Source: Paenibacillus sp. FSL H7-0331 (GTDB lineage Bacteria; Bacillota; Bacilli; Paenibacillales; NBRC-103111). From it: a stretch of 64,000 nt of DNA. Below, piece after piece: positions 44,483 to 53,194 of this stretch. A program made the translations under genes and the position numbers. Numbering within the stretch: position 1 is the first letter of the stretch; each line of letters opens with the position of its first letter. The notes under the pieces were generated by a model. The model did no database searches. It was not told where the DNA came from and was given only the letters and a program-made list of their open reading frames with translations. The stretch lies in the NCBI RefSeq assembly GCF_001956045.1, contig NZ_MRTH01000027.1:41785-105784 (forward strand). The letters run 5' to 3'.

Positions 44483-46342
44483 ATGCTCGGGGAAGAACCT
44501 ATATTGAACCGACAGGTGATCACGTTGATAGGATGGATATCCCGATTTCACGATTTAAAGCTGCGCACGAAATTTCTGCTTTCTTTTATTGCTGTTATAC
44601 TGGTCACCGTGCTGCTCGTCGTCGCCGTCATTTACCAAGTCTCGATCAAGACGATCAAAAGCAATACCTCCGTCTACTCGCAATTTCTTAGCCAGCAAAT
44701 GGGCATTAATCTGGATAAGCGGACACGCGATTTCGAGACGTTTGTGTTTCAGCAGTTCAAAGTGTCCCGGTTAAATCTCCCTGGTGAGGTGGGCAGCCAG
44801 GAGTATGAAGTTGAAGCGTTGTTCCGTGGACGTAACACGAACGATTTCATAGCTGGCTTGATGCTGTCGCAAAATTATTATCAATCCGTCCTGTTTTATG
44901 ATGAGCAGGATCGGCTGTATGTTGCAGAACGCTCCGCCGGGCTGAACACGCTCAGCAAGCTGCCGAAGGGCTTCAATGTAAACGCTATCAGGGAGAAGCG
45001 AGGCCGAGCCTCATGGCTTCCCGGCGGATCGAATCTGGTCTTTATGGCCAAGTCGCTGTACAGCGGGGAAAGCAGCGCTTACGCCGGGACAGTTATAGTC
45101 GGCATCGACAGTGAGCAGATCCGCAGTATCTATACGACGGTGGACGAGCTTACGCAGGGTAGCGTGCTCGTCCTTAACGAGGACAATGAACGATTGGTCC
45201 AGGATGAGCCGATGGAATCCACGATCCGTTACTTTATCGAGCAGCGGCTGTTTGAGCAGACTGCAGATAAACAACCAACCTTTGAGTTGAACGGCCGGGA
45301 TTATATATATACGATTCTGGAGATGCCTTATGAGAAATGGAAAATTATTCAGATTATTTCCGTGGATGAGCTGACCCGTGGTACGGTAGTGATCCGTTTT
45401 TGGACGTTTACCATTCTTATTGTGGCGCTGCTGCTAGCCTTTGTGATGGCGGCCTTTCTATCCAGACGCATCACCGAGAACGTAGGTTTGCTGCTGCAGA
45501 GCATGAGCCAGCTGTCCGTCGATTTCACGCCCAGATGGATCGTACCCAAAAGCCGGGATGAATTCGGTCTGCTGGCTGACAGGTTCAACTTGATGACGAC
45601 CCGCATCAATGAGCTTATTAATACGGTATATAAAGAGCAGATGATGAAACAGCAGGCCGAGTACCGCACCCTGCAATCGGAATACAGGACACTTCAGGCA
45701 CAGTTCAATCCGCATTTTCTGTACAATACATTGGAAACGATTCACGGTCTTGCCAAGCTGAAGGGCGACGAGCAGATCGGGGAAATGGTGTACCTGCTCG
45801 GTTCGCTGCTGCGGGAGAGCATTAGCAGGAAGGGTGATGTGATAGGGCTCAAGGACGAGGTGGCCTTTGTAGCGAAGTATTTGGAGATACATCGGATTAT
45901 GTACGAAGATAAAATCGAGGTCGGCTACGAAATGGCTCCGGATGTGATGGACTGCTGGGTACCCAAATTTATTTTGCAGCCGCTTGTGGAGAATTCGATT
46001 GTGCACGGTATCGAAATGAAGCCGGGACAAGGCTTTGTTGGCATTATGGCCTATAGGGAAAAAGATTCGCTGCTTCTGGAGGTGGCGGACAACGGAATGG
46101 GTATGGATGCAGCCACTGTCGAGGCGTTGCTGGAAGAGGATGCAGGCGGAGCAGCGGCCAAACCTAACCATACGCGGGTCGGACTGCTCAGTGTGCATAA
46201 GCGGATCCGTATGTTATATGGAGAGCAGTTCGGGCTTGAAATCAGCAGCCAGATTGGCGAGGGAACCAAGGTGCGGATTCGGCTGCCTGTACTGGAGGAT
46301 AAGGAGGTAGAGACAATTGAAGAAAACAGTCGTGGTGATTGA
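44483..46342 (+). CDS. YesM-like membrane sensor histidine kinase, locus B
   Basis: 619 residues from ATG 44483, 7 bases after AAGGA (44471-44475); an in-frame TTG at 44402 lies in the preceding terminator. TM1 is at about 28-50 (FLLSFIAVILVTVLLVVAVI) and TM2 at about 308-330, with a Cache-like extracytoplasmic domain between. HAMP follows, then the His_kinase domain with H411 in QFNPHFLYNTLETIH and a HATPase domain (LQPLVENSIVHG, DNGMGM). The gene overlaps its YesN-like regulator by 26 bases. This pair senses an extracellular saccharide and controls the neighbouring import genes. Confidence 0.92.
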   Translation: MLGEEPILNRQVITLIGWISRFHDLKLRTKFLLSFIAVILVTVLLVVAVIYQVSIKTIKSNTSVYSQFLSQQMGINLDKRTRDFETFVFQQFKVSRLNLPGEVGSQEYEVEALFRGRNTNDFIAGLMLSQNYYQSVLFYDEQDRLYVAERSAGLNTLSKLPKGFNVNAIREKRGRASWLPGGSNLVFMAKSLYSGESSAYAGTVIVGIDSEQIRSIYTTVDELTQGSVLVLNEDNERLVQDEPMESTIRYFIEQRLFEQTADKQPTFELNGRDYIYTILEMPYEKWKIIQIISVDELTRGTVVIRFWTFTILIVALLLAFVMAAFLSRRITENVGLLLQSMSQLSVDFTPRWIVPKSRDEFGLLADRFNLMTTRINELINTVYKEQMMKQQAEYRTLQSEYRTLQAQFNPHFLYNTLETIHGLAKLKGDEQIGEMVYLLGSLLRESISRKGDVIGLKDEVAFVAKYLEIHRIMYEDKIEVGYEMAPDVMDCWVPKFILQPLVENSIVHGIEMKPGQGFVGIMAYREKDSLLLEVADNGMGMDAATVEALLEEDAGGAAAKPNHTRVGLLSVHKRIRMLYGEQFGLEISSQIGEGTKVRIRLPVLEDKEVETIEENSRGD

Positions 46343-47933
46343 CGATAAGCCGATTATTCGCAGAGCTATTGTGCAGACGATCAAATGGGAGGAGCTCGAC
46401 TGTGAGGTTGTTGGTCAGGCCGAGGACGGTATTGATGGACTGGCTCTGCTGGTAGAGAAGCGGCCGGACATCGTCATCACCGATATCAAGATGCCGGGTC
46501 ATACGGGACTGGAGCTGGCGGAATGGATGCGGGAGCATGTACCGCATGCCAAGACGATCCTGATCACAGGCTACCAGGAGTTTGAATACGCCAAACAGGC
46601 GATTAAGCTCGGGGCGTTCGATTTCATCGTCAAGCCGATCCATAATCAGGAGCTGTCAAGAATAGTACGAGCGGCAGCGGATAAAATCGAGGAGGAACAA
46701 TCAGTTCTCCGGCAATCGGCGCTGCTGAACGACGAGGTATCCAGACTGGTGAAGCGACATTCACATTCGCTTCCCGCCCTGCGAGGACAATGGCTGGAGA
46801 GGCGAATTAACGGGACGGAGGAGGCTCGTGATGCGCAGCAGGCGATGAGTGAGCTTGGTATCGAGTACAGCCGCTTTGTCCTGCTGGCTTTCAGGCCTCT
46901 GGCTGGTAACGGACCACGCTTTGAAAAGCCAGCCAATCGGGAGGCGTTGGCCGAGCTAGCCGCCGAATGCTGCCGCAAAGAGGGTATGGGCACGATCACG
47001 CTGTACCAAGGTGGCGATCTGATTGTGATGTGCCAGTTCGACCGTGTCCCGATTGTCCGTGAGGTTAGAAGGAAATTGAATGCTGCTGCGGTCGAATGGC
47101 TGTGGGTGGCGAAGAAAACGGCAGGAGCCGAATTCCGTGCATCCTTTGGCTCCGTGTACCGGCTGCCCCAGGAGCTGGAGCAGGCATACAGAGAGGTCAG
47201 CGCACTGCTCGACTCGGGTTTCTTCCGCAGCGAGGAAATGATTTTGTCAGCGGAGAGCGAGCAGGCCGCCAGAACCCAGGTCAAATTCTCCGTGATGCAG
47301 GATATTGAGCGCTTCGAGAAGTCCATTGAGCAAATCCCGATGGAACAGCTGGTTGAGGAAACGAAGCGGATCGTTGGGCAAATCGGGATATATGCCGAAG
47401 GCAATATTACGGTAGCCAGAGGTTTGCTGGCGGAGATTTGTTTATCCGCAGCCCGTTATTATTTTCATGCGACAGGTGACGAGCTTGGCCTGGGCAAGAG
47501 CATCGACCAACTGCTGGAGGAGGTATACCGGCTGGGCAGCCTGAAGGAGGCGTCGGATTATATGACGGAGCTGGTAACCCGGATCCGTGTCAAGCTCGAA
47601 GGTGGGGAGAAGGAATACAGCCTCATAGTCAAAAGTATTATGGAGTATATTCACGAGCATTTTGCTGAGTCTATTACACTGACTTCGATCAGCACTCATT
47701 TTGGCATCAGCTCGGGTTATCTGAGCCGTTTGCTGAGAACGGAGACCGGCGAAAATTTCGTCGATATTTTATCTAAGGCGAGAATCAAAGCGGCCAAGCG
47801 GCTGCTCAAGGACCCCAAATATAAAGTCAACGAGGTAGGGGAAATGGTCGGCTACAAGGAATACGCGTATTTTTATCAGGTATTCAAGCGGATCGAGGGA
47901 AGCTCGCCCAAGGAGTTCAAAAATAAAAAGTAA
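46317..47933 (+). CDS. YesN-like response regulator with AraC-type HTH, locus B
   Basis: 538 residues from TTG 46317, 9 bases after AAGGAGG (46301-46307). Receiver: VIDDKPIIRRAIV, D56 in IVITDIKMPGHTGLELA, and KPIHNQEL. A middle region of unknown fold (about 130-420) is followed by two AraC HTH motifs: ITLTSISTHFGISSGYLSRLLR and NEVGEMVGYKEYAYFYQVFK with the closing SSPKEFKN. It is the output partner of the overlapping kinase. The shared 13-mer at 47936-47948 and 49247-49259 is a candidate binding site. Confidence 0.92.
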   Translation: MKKTVVVIDDKPIIRRAIVQTIKWEELDCEVVGQAEDGIDGLALLVEKRPDIVITDIKMPGHTGLELAEWMREHVPHAKTILITGYQEFEYAKQAIKLGAFDFIVKPIHNQELSRIVRAAADKIEEEQSVLRQSALLNDEVSRLVKRHSHSLPALRGQWLERRINGTEEARDAQQAMSELGIEYSRFVLLAFRPLAGNGPRFEKPANREALAELAAECCRKEGMGTITLYQGGDLIVMCQFDRVPIVREVRRKLNAAAVEWLWVAKKTAGAEFRASFGSVYRLPQELEQAYREVSALLDSGFFRSEEMILSAESEQAARTQVKFSVMQDIERFEKSIEQIPMEQLVEETKRIVGQIGIYAEGNITVARGLLAEICLSAARYYFHATGDELGLGKSIDQLLEEVYRLGSLKEASDYMTELVTRIRVKLEGGEKEYSLIVKSIMEYIHEHFAESITLTSISTHFGISSGYLSRLLRTETGENFVDILSKARIKAAKRLLKDPKYKVNEVGEMVGYKEYAYFYQVFKRIEGSSPKEFKNKK

Positions 47934-47935
47934 AG

Positions 47936-47948
47936 AAAACTAATAAAA
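47936..47948. promoter_or_regulatory. 13-mer AAAACTAATAAAA, copy 1 (possible regulator site)
   Basis: This 13-mer recurs at 49247-49259, so one copy lies before the PLP enzyme gene and one before the transporter operon of locus B. It is AT-rich, so chance is possible. Confidence 0.35.
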
Positions 47949-48024
47949 CCTTTAAATATTGATATGGTAAAGGCCGACACCGCGATTTACAGTAGGAACA
48001 AGAGACGAAGGAGTGGAACAGGAT

Positions 48025-49164
48025 ATGAGCGGGAGATCAGATCAAGAGGAAATTTGCACACATTTGGGTGACGATTACGATCGTTATCTTGGCGCTATCG
48101 TACCGCCGATATTTCAGAATACACTGTTCACCCGCAAGACCATGGATCACGGCTACACGTATACGCGCGTGGCGAATCCAACCACGGAAATCGCCGAGCA
48201 GAAGATCGCCGCATTGGAATCGGGCGAAGCGGGACTGTGCTTCTCCTCGGGTATGGGAGCGATCAGCGCTGTACTGATCAGCCTGCTGGAGCAGGGCAGC
48301 CATGTGATTTATCCACTGAACGTGTACGGGCCAACGCGTACGTTCATCGCGGGTTATATGTCTCGCTTCGGTGTTGAGGCTACAGCCGTGCAGGGCTCCG
48401 ACCTGCAGGAAATCGAACAGGCGATTAGACCGAACACACGGGTGATTTATTTGGAGAGTCCCTTGTCCAATACGTTCGAGCTGCAGGACCTGCGCGCCGT
48501 TGCTGGGCTGGCGCAATCCAGAGGGATCACGACCGTTATCGACAATACGTGGGCGACTCCGCTGCTCCAGAATCCGCTGCTGCTGGGAGTGGATATTGTG
48601 GTTCACTCCGCTTCCAAATATTTGGGTGGGCACAGCGATATCCTTGGCGGTGTGGTTGTCGGTGGCCGAGAGCGGCTTGCTCGTATCAGCCGTGAGGAGC
48701 GCGGCTTGTTCGGAGCGGTGATGGACCCACATCAGGCATGGCTGCTGATCCGCGGGCTGCGGACGCTGCCTGTGCGCATGCGGCAGCACGAGGAAAGCGC
48801 GCTGCGGATAGCGGCCTTTCTGGAGGCGCACCCGTGCGTCGAGCGCGTGCTGTATCCCGGCCTGCGCAGTGATCCGCAGTACGAGCTCGGTCAATCCCAG
48901 ATGTCCGGGTACTCGGGACTGATGAGCTTTGTACCCAGGTGCGGCAGCGACCGGGTGCTTGGGCTGATCAAAGGGCTGCGCCTGTTCGAGGAAGGACCGA
49001 GCTGGGGAGGCTTTGAGAGCCTGATCAACTCGCCCGGTCTTTGGCTGGATGAGGAAACGTCCGTGCGCCACGGTAATCCCCGGGGGCTGCTGCGAATTTC
49101 GATTGGCTTGGAGAATGCCGAGTCGCTGATGGAGGATCTGGATCAGGCGCTGCGATCGTTATGA
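48025..49164 (+). CDS. PLP-dependent trans-sulfuration-family enzyme (MetB/MetC/MGL-like)
   Basis: 379 residues from ATG 48025 (AAGGAG at 48008-48013; a GTG at 48013 overlaps that site). Fold type I PLP features: YTRVANPTTEIAEQKIAALE, FSSGMGAISAVLISLL, YLESPLSNTFELQDL, DNTWATPLLQNPL and SASKYLGGHSD with K198 as the PLP lysine. Members include cystathionine gamma-synthase, beta-lyase and methionine gamma-lyase; which one cannot be told. It is odd to find it between a sugar-sensing pair and the sugar importer; it has its own strong terminator at 49184-49208. Confidence 0.9.
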   Translation: MSGRSDQEEICTHLGDDYDRYLGAIVPPIFQNTLFTRKTMDHGYTYTRVANPTTEIAEQKIAALESGEAGLCFSSGMGAISAVLISLLEQGSHVIYPLNVYGPTRTFIAGYMSRFGVEATAVQGSDLQEIEQAIRPNTRVIYLESPLSNTFELQDLRAVAGLAQSRGITTVIDNTWATPLLQNPLLLGVDIVVHSASKYLGGHSDILGGVVVGGRERLARISREERGLFGAVMDPHQAWLLIRGLRTLPVRMRQHEESALRIAAFLEAHPCVERVLYPGLRSDPQYELGQSQMSGYSGLMSFVPRCGSDRVLGLIKGLRLFEEGPSWGGFESLINSPGLWLDEETSVRHGNPRGLLRISIGLENAESLMEDLDQALRSL

Positions 49165-49183
49165 GCAGATGAGCAACGGATAG

Positions 49184-49208
49184 AGACGTCCCACGGGACG
49201 TCTTTTTA
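49184..49208 (+). terminator. Terminator after the PLP enzyme gene
   Basis: AGACGTCCC (49184-49192) and GGGACGTCT (49195-49203) form a perfect hairpin followed by TTTTA. Confidence 0.9.
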
Positions 49209-49246
49209 TATAAAACGGGCTCCAGCTTCCTATCCAGGAAGTTAAA

Positions 49247-49259
49247 AAAACTAATAAAA
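49247..49259. promoter_or_regulatory. 13-mer AAAACTAATAAAA, copy 2
   Basis: Second copy of the 13-mer at 47936-47948, here 18 bases upstream of a cre-like site in the promoter region of the locus B transporter operon. Confidence 0.35.
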
Positions 49260-49276
49260 AGTAGAAATTGCCGTAT

Positions 49277-49290
49277 TTAAACCGCTTACA
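49277..49290. promoter_or_regulatory. cre-like catabolite-repression site before the locus B transporter
   Basis: TTAAACCGCTTACA matches the CcpA site TGWAANCGNTNWCA at all fixed positions except the second base. It lies 130 bases upstream of the first permease gene, suiting carbon catabolite control. Confidence 0.55.
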
Positions 49291-49419
49291 TATTATTTTA
49301 TACTTCAATTACTAACAACGAAGCGAATCAACCCCCACTGAAAGCGTTACCAGAAAGTAGTAACCACTATCAGCAGAATAAGGTGTCAAAGCTGGGGTTG
49401 TGCAGAAAGGAGAGACGAT

Positions 49420-50373
49420 ATGGAGGTTCACACTGCGGCCATCCGTGAAAGGGAGGTCGGTAAAAAGTCGAGTCCTGGAGTTCGGGAGTGGAAGAAAAAC
49501 TATGATTTGTATTTGCTTCTTCTGCCGGCTGTAGCTTTTTTTATCATTTTTGCCTACATTCCGATGGTAGGGCTGATTATTGCTTTTAAAGATTACAATA
49601 TTTTTCAAGGTGTGTTTGGCAGTGAATGGTCCGGCTTGGAAAATTTCAGGGAAATGTTCTCGATTCCCGAGTTCTGGCAAATGATTCGTAACACCCTGCT
49701 GCTCAACGTGCTCGGTCTTGTGGTCGGATTTCCGGCTCCTATCCTGCTCGCGTTGATGCTGAATGAAATCCGCTCCAAATATTTCAAAAATATTTCCCAG
49801 GCGCTGCTCTATCTGCCGCACTTTATGTCATGGATCGTACTGGGAGGGATCATATACGCTGTGCTCTCTCCGAAATATGGAATCGTCAATGCGATTATCC
49901 GCTGGCTCGGCTTCGGAGAGATTTATTTTATGGCTGATAAAGCATGGTGGGTCGTGGTATACACCCTGGCTGCCGTCTGGCAGAGCGCCGGATGGGGTAC
50001 GATCATTTATCTGGCGGCGATGACCGCCATTGATCCTTCGCTTTATGAGGCCGCTTCTATCGACGGAGCGGGACGCCTGCGCAAGATCGTCAGTGTCACC
50101 ATTCCGAGCATTATGCCGACAATTATTATTTTGTTCATCCTGGCGATCGGACATATGGTAAGCATCGGTATCGAGCAGCCGCTTGCACTGGGCAACCCGG
50201 TAGTCAATGAAATATCCGAGGTGATCAGTACGTATGTGTTTGCCGTAGGGATCAAGCAGGGCGAATTCGGTCTGACGACAGCCGTCGGTCTGGTACAGTC
50301 GGTCATCAACCTGACACTGATTCTTACAGCCAATTACTGGGCGAGAAGAGCGGGAGGCGAAGGCCTGTGGTAA
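49420..50373 (+). CDS. Sugar ABC transporter permease (LplB-like), locus B
   Basis: 317 residues with AAAGGAGAG before ATG 49420. Six hydrophobic helices, the first being LYLLLLPAVAFFIIFAYIPM, the GLENFREMF loop, an EAA loop EAASIDGAGRLRKIVSVTIP, and NYWARRAGGEGLW at the end. It pairs with the next permease and the 51404 binding protein. No ATPase gene is present; a shared MsmX-type ATPase elsewhere is assumed. Confidence 0.92.
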   Translation: MEVHTAAIREREVGKKSSPGVREWKKNYDLYLLLLPAVAFFIIFAYIPMVGLIIAFKDYNIFQGVFGSEWSGLENFREMFSIPEFWQMIRNTLLLNVLGLVVGFPAPILLALMLNEIRSKYFKNISQALLYLPHFMSWIVLGGIIYAVLSPKYGIVNAIIRWLGFGEIYFMADKAWWVVVYTLAAVWQSAGWGTIIYLAAMTAIDPSLYEAASIDGAGRLRKIVSVTIPSIMPTIIILFILAIGHMVSIGIEQPLALGNPVVNEISEVISTYVFAVGIKQGEFGLTTAVGLVQSVINLTLILTANYWARRAGGEGLW

Positions 50374-50400
50374 ATTGCAGACAAGAAAGGAGGGAGCTGC

Positions 50401-51324
50401 ATGGCTGATACTCAAAGCACAGCGGCCGGACAAAGGTCCAGAAAGCGTCTTTATCCAATCGGTGATATTTGCTTTAACGTGATCCTTTACAGTGCACTTA
50501 CTTTTTTTACTTTCCTTTGTCTCTTCCCGTTTTTGAATACGCTGGCTAACGCCTTCAGCAGCAATCAGGCGATTCAGACGGGTCAGGTCGTGCTGTGGCC
50601 GATTGGCTGGCAGCTGGATGCGATGAAATCGATTATGACGGACGTTACGATTATCCGCTCACTGTTCATTACGATTTATATTACCGTACTGGGCACGGCG
50701 CTGAATTTATTGTTTACGGTCGTTACCGCTTACCCGCTGTCACGGCGTGATTTGAAGGGGCGGGCGGTGTTCATGAATTTTATGATCATCACGATGCTGT
50801 TCAGCGGGGGAATGATTCCAACCTTCCTGCTTGTGAAAAACATGGGTATGCTCAACTCGCTGTGGGCGCTGATGATACCTGGATTGATCAGTGCATTTAA
50901 TGTCATTATAATGAAGAGTTTTTTTCAAAGCTTGCCCGACGAGCTGAGAGAAGCCGCCATTATGGATGGCTGTGGCAATATCCGCTACCTGATCCGGATT
51001 GTGCTTCCCTTGTCTGGCGCCTCGCTCGCAACCATCGGATTATTTTATGCGGTAGGCAACTGGAATGCATATTTCAACGCTGTTCTGTACATCGATAATC
51101 CCGATCTTCATACGCTACAGGTTAAGCTGCGCAATATTTTGCTGTTATCGCAGATGGACACGTCACTGGAAACGATGCAGCTGCAGCAGAGCAAGTTGAG
51201 CATCATTCAGGAGTCGCTGAAGGCATCGGTCATTATTTTCGCTACGGTTCCGATTCTGATTGTGTACCCGTTCCTGCAAAAGTATTTTGTCAAAGGCTCA
51301 TTATTAGGATCAGTAAAAGGCTAA
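50401..51324 (+). CDS. Sugar ABC transporter permease (YtcP-like), locus B
   Basis: 307 residues, ATG 50401 after GAAAGGAGGG. Six hydrophobic helices, TAYPLSRRDLKG, EAA-like loop EAAIMDGCGNIRYLIRIVLP, and the C-terminal YPFLQKYFVKGSLLGSVKG signature shared with the locus A permease. It starts 27 bases after the first permease and belongs to the same transcript. Confidence 0.92.
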   Translation: MADTQSTAAGQRSRKRLYPIGDICFNVILYSALTFFTFLCLFPFLNTLANAFSSNQAIQTGQVVLWPIGWQLDAMKSIMTDVTIIRSLFITIYITVLGTALNLLFTVVTAYPLSRRDLKGRAVFMNFMIITMLFSGGMIPTFLLVKNMGMLNSLWALMIPGLISAFNVIIMKSFFQSLPDELREAAIMDGCGNIRYLIRIVLPLSGASLATIGLFYAVGNWNAYFNAVLYIDNPDLHTLQVKLRNILLLSQMDTSLETMQLQQSKLSIIQESLKASVIIFATVPILIVYPFLQKYFVKGSLLGSVKG

Positions 51325-51403
51325 AGTTGTATACGATGCGGGAGGCTGCCTGCAGCGCCTGACTTCATATAAATCTGTGACAGACAACAAGGAGGAAACG
51401 ACT

Positions 51404-53038
51404 TTGAAAGCAACATTGAACAGGGGACTTAAGCTTTCTATGGCAGCTATGCTGATTCCAAGCCTGCTGATCGGCTGTACGGGAGGTGCCAATCCAAGCG
51501 GCTCCACGGCAGCTACCGGCGATGCCAAAAAAGCGGCCGATCCGGTTAAATTAGAGAAAGTCCGGGTATCGCTCTGGGATCGCTCCAACTCGCCAAGCGG
51601 CGAAAAGCTGACCGATTCATTGCTGGTCAAATGGATCAAGGAGAATGCCAAAAAGGAAGGTCTGGACGTTGAGTATGTCACACTGCCACGGTCTCAGGAA
51701 AGTGAGAAGAACAGCACCTGGATGGCTTCCGGTGAATCGCCGGATATCCTGATCACGTACGATTTGAATGCGATGTTCAAATGGGCCGAGCAGGGTGGCT
51801 TATGGGAATTGGACACCCTGCTCGATAAATACGGACCCGACATCAAGAAGCTGATCAAGCCTGCACTGGATTCCGCGGGTACGTACAAAGGCAAGCGTTA
51901 CGCCATACCGGCTATGCGGATGAGCACGGCGGTCGGTCCATCCATGAAAATCCGTCAGGACTGGCTTGACAAGCTGAATATGAAAGCACCTACGACGCTC
52001 GATGAGCTGTATACGGTATTGAAAGCGTTTAAGGAAAAGGACCCCGGCGGCGTAGGAAAAGACAACGTGGTGCCATGGGCGATTCCGGCGATTAATCAAG
52101 GGATGAAAGCTTTCTTCTACGGTCCGATGTGGGGCGCGGGCGTTGCGATGGACGGTCCGAAGACCGAGGTGTATATGCCGACAGGCAACTATACCGATGG
52201 TGTGTTCCATTCCGCGGTTGATCTTCCCGAGGGCAAAGCGTTCTTCGCCTTTATGAATAAGCTGTACCGGGAGGGCCTGTTGTCCAAGGAATTCGTAACC
52301 GACGTCAACTCCCAGCAGTATCAACAGCATTATACGTCAGGCACAGCGGGCTTTATTGATTCCAATAATCCGGTTTGGGAAATGACTGTTGAGACGAGAA
52401 AGACGGTACCGACTGCTACCTGGGTAACGGTGGAGCCGTTCAAGAGACCGAATGGTACCCAGCTTACCTCGCTTGAATCGCAGTTCGGGCTGCTTAATCT
52501 GATTCCAAAGTCAACGAAAAATCCGGAAGCGGCCGTCAAGTTCCTGAACTTCCTCGCCAAAAACGTCGCGGTCGTGCAGAGCGGCCTGGAAGGCACGCAC
52601 TATAAAGTCGATAACGGCGTACGTACCGTGATCGATCCGGCCAAAAACGTCAAGGAGATCGATTGGTATTTCAATGACCTGAATCTGCTGACTCAAGGTT
52701 ATATGGGACCTCCTACGAAGGAGCAGATTTTGCAAATCAATGCGGCTGATCCGAAGAAGGAAGAGATCGCCAAACTGATGGATCCTTACTATCGCATGTT
52801 CGAAAAATATGGAAAAAGCTATCCGGTTTTCGATACACAGCGTAAGGTTGCCGAGAAAAACGGCGTGAACATCACCAAATATTTGTACGAGAAATTGTCC
52901 AAGGTTATTATCGTTCCGAACTTTGACCAGGAGTGGGATGCTCTCGTAGCCGGCTGGGAGAAAAATGGCGGTCGTGAGTATGACAAGGAAGTTACCGAGA
53001 ACCTGAAGAGCATCAACTGGAAAACGACCAATAAATAG
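51404..53038 (+). CDS. Extracellular sugar-binding lipoprotein, locus B
   Basis: 544 residues from TTG 51404, 8 bases after AAGGAGG (51389-51395); a GTG at 51377 precedes that site. The signal peptide ends in lipobox LLIGC. Features of LipO-type binding proteins: SGEKLTDSLLVKWIKENAKK, GESPDILITYDLNAMFKW, GGLWELDTLLDKYGPDIKKL, MKIRQDWLDKLNMKAPTTLDE and DPGGVGKDNVVPW. A long hairpin terminator lies between this gene and the following enzyme gene, so binding protein and enzyme may be made in unequal amounts. Confidence 0.92.
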   Translation: MKATLNRGLKLSMAAMLIPSLLIGCTGGANPSGSTAATGDAKKAADPVKLEKVRVSLWDRSNSPSGEKLTDSLLVKWIKENAKKEGLDVEYVTLPRSQESEKNSTWMASGESPDILITYDLNAMFKWAEQGGLWELDTLLDKYGPDIKKLIKPALDSAGTYKGKRYAIPAMRMSTAVGPSMKIRQDWLDKLNMKAPTTLDELYTVLKAFKEKDPGGVGKDNVVPWAIPAINQGMKAFFYGPMWGAGVAMDGPKTEVYMPTGNYTDGVFHSAVDLPEGKAFFAFMNKLYREGLLSKEFVTDVNSQQYQQHYTSGTAGFIDSNNPVWEMTVETRKTVPTATWVTVEPFKRPNGTQLTSLESQFGLLNLIPKSTKNPEAAVKFLNFLAKNVAVVQSGLEGTHYKVDNGVRTVIDPAKNVKEIDWYFNDLNLLTQGYMGPPTKEQILQINAADPKKEEIAKLMDPYYRMFEKYGKSYPVFDTQRKVAEKNGVNITKYLYEKLSKVIIVPNFDQEWDALVAGWEKNGGREYDKEVTENLKSINWKTTNK

Positions 53039-53097
53039 TAAAAGGCAGCAGGAAACAGGCATACAACAAAAAGTGAGAAGAGATCTGCCAAGTAGTG

Positions 53098-53145
53098 CAG
53101 AGGAGGAGGAAGAAGGAGCTTGTTCTCCTTTCCTCCTCTGTCTAT
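53098..53145 (+). terminator. Long hairpin (terminator or attenuator) between binding protein and enzyme genes
   Basis: CAGAGGAGGA (53098-53107) pairs perfectly with TCCTCCTCTG (53131-53140); an inner AAGGAG/CTCCTT extends the stem, with a short TTG loop. It is followed by TCTATTTAT rather than a solid T run, so partial read-through is plausible. Confidence 0.7.
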
Positions 53146-53194
53146 TTATAGGAACTACAGGCTGTGCGATAACGAGATGAAGGAGCGAATAGGA

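Noticed and set aside
53120..53194. Upstream start for the locus B enzyme (MFSFPPLSIYR...)
   Set aside because: It lies inside the hairpin at 53098-53145 with no ribosome binding site; ATG 53195 has AAGGAG at good spacing.
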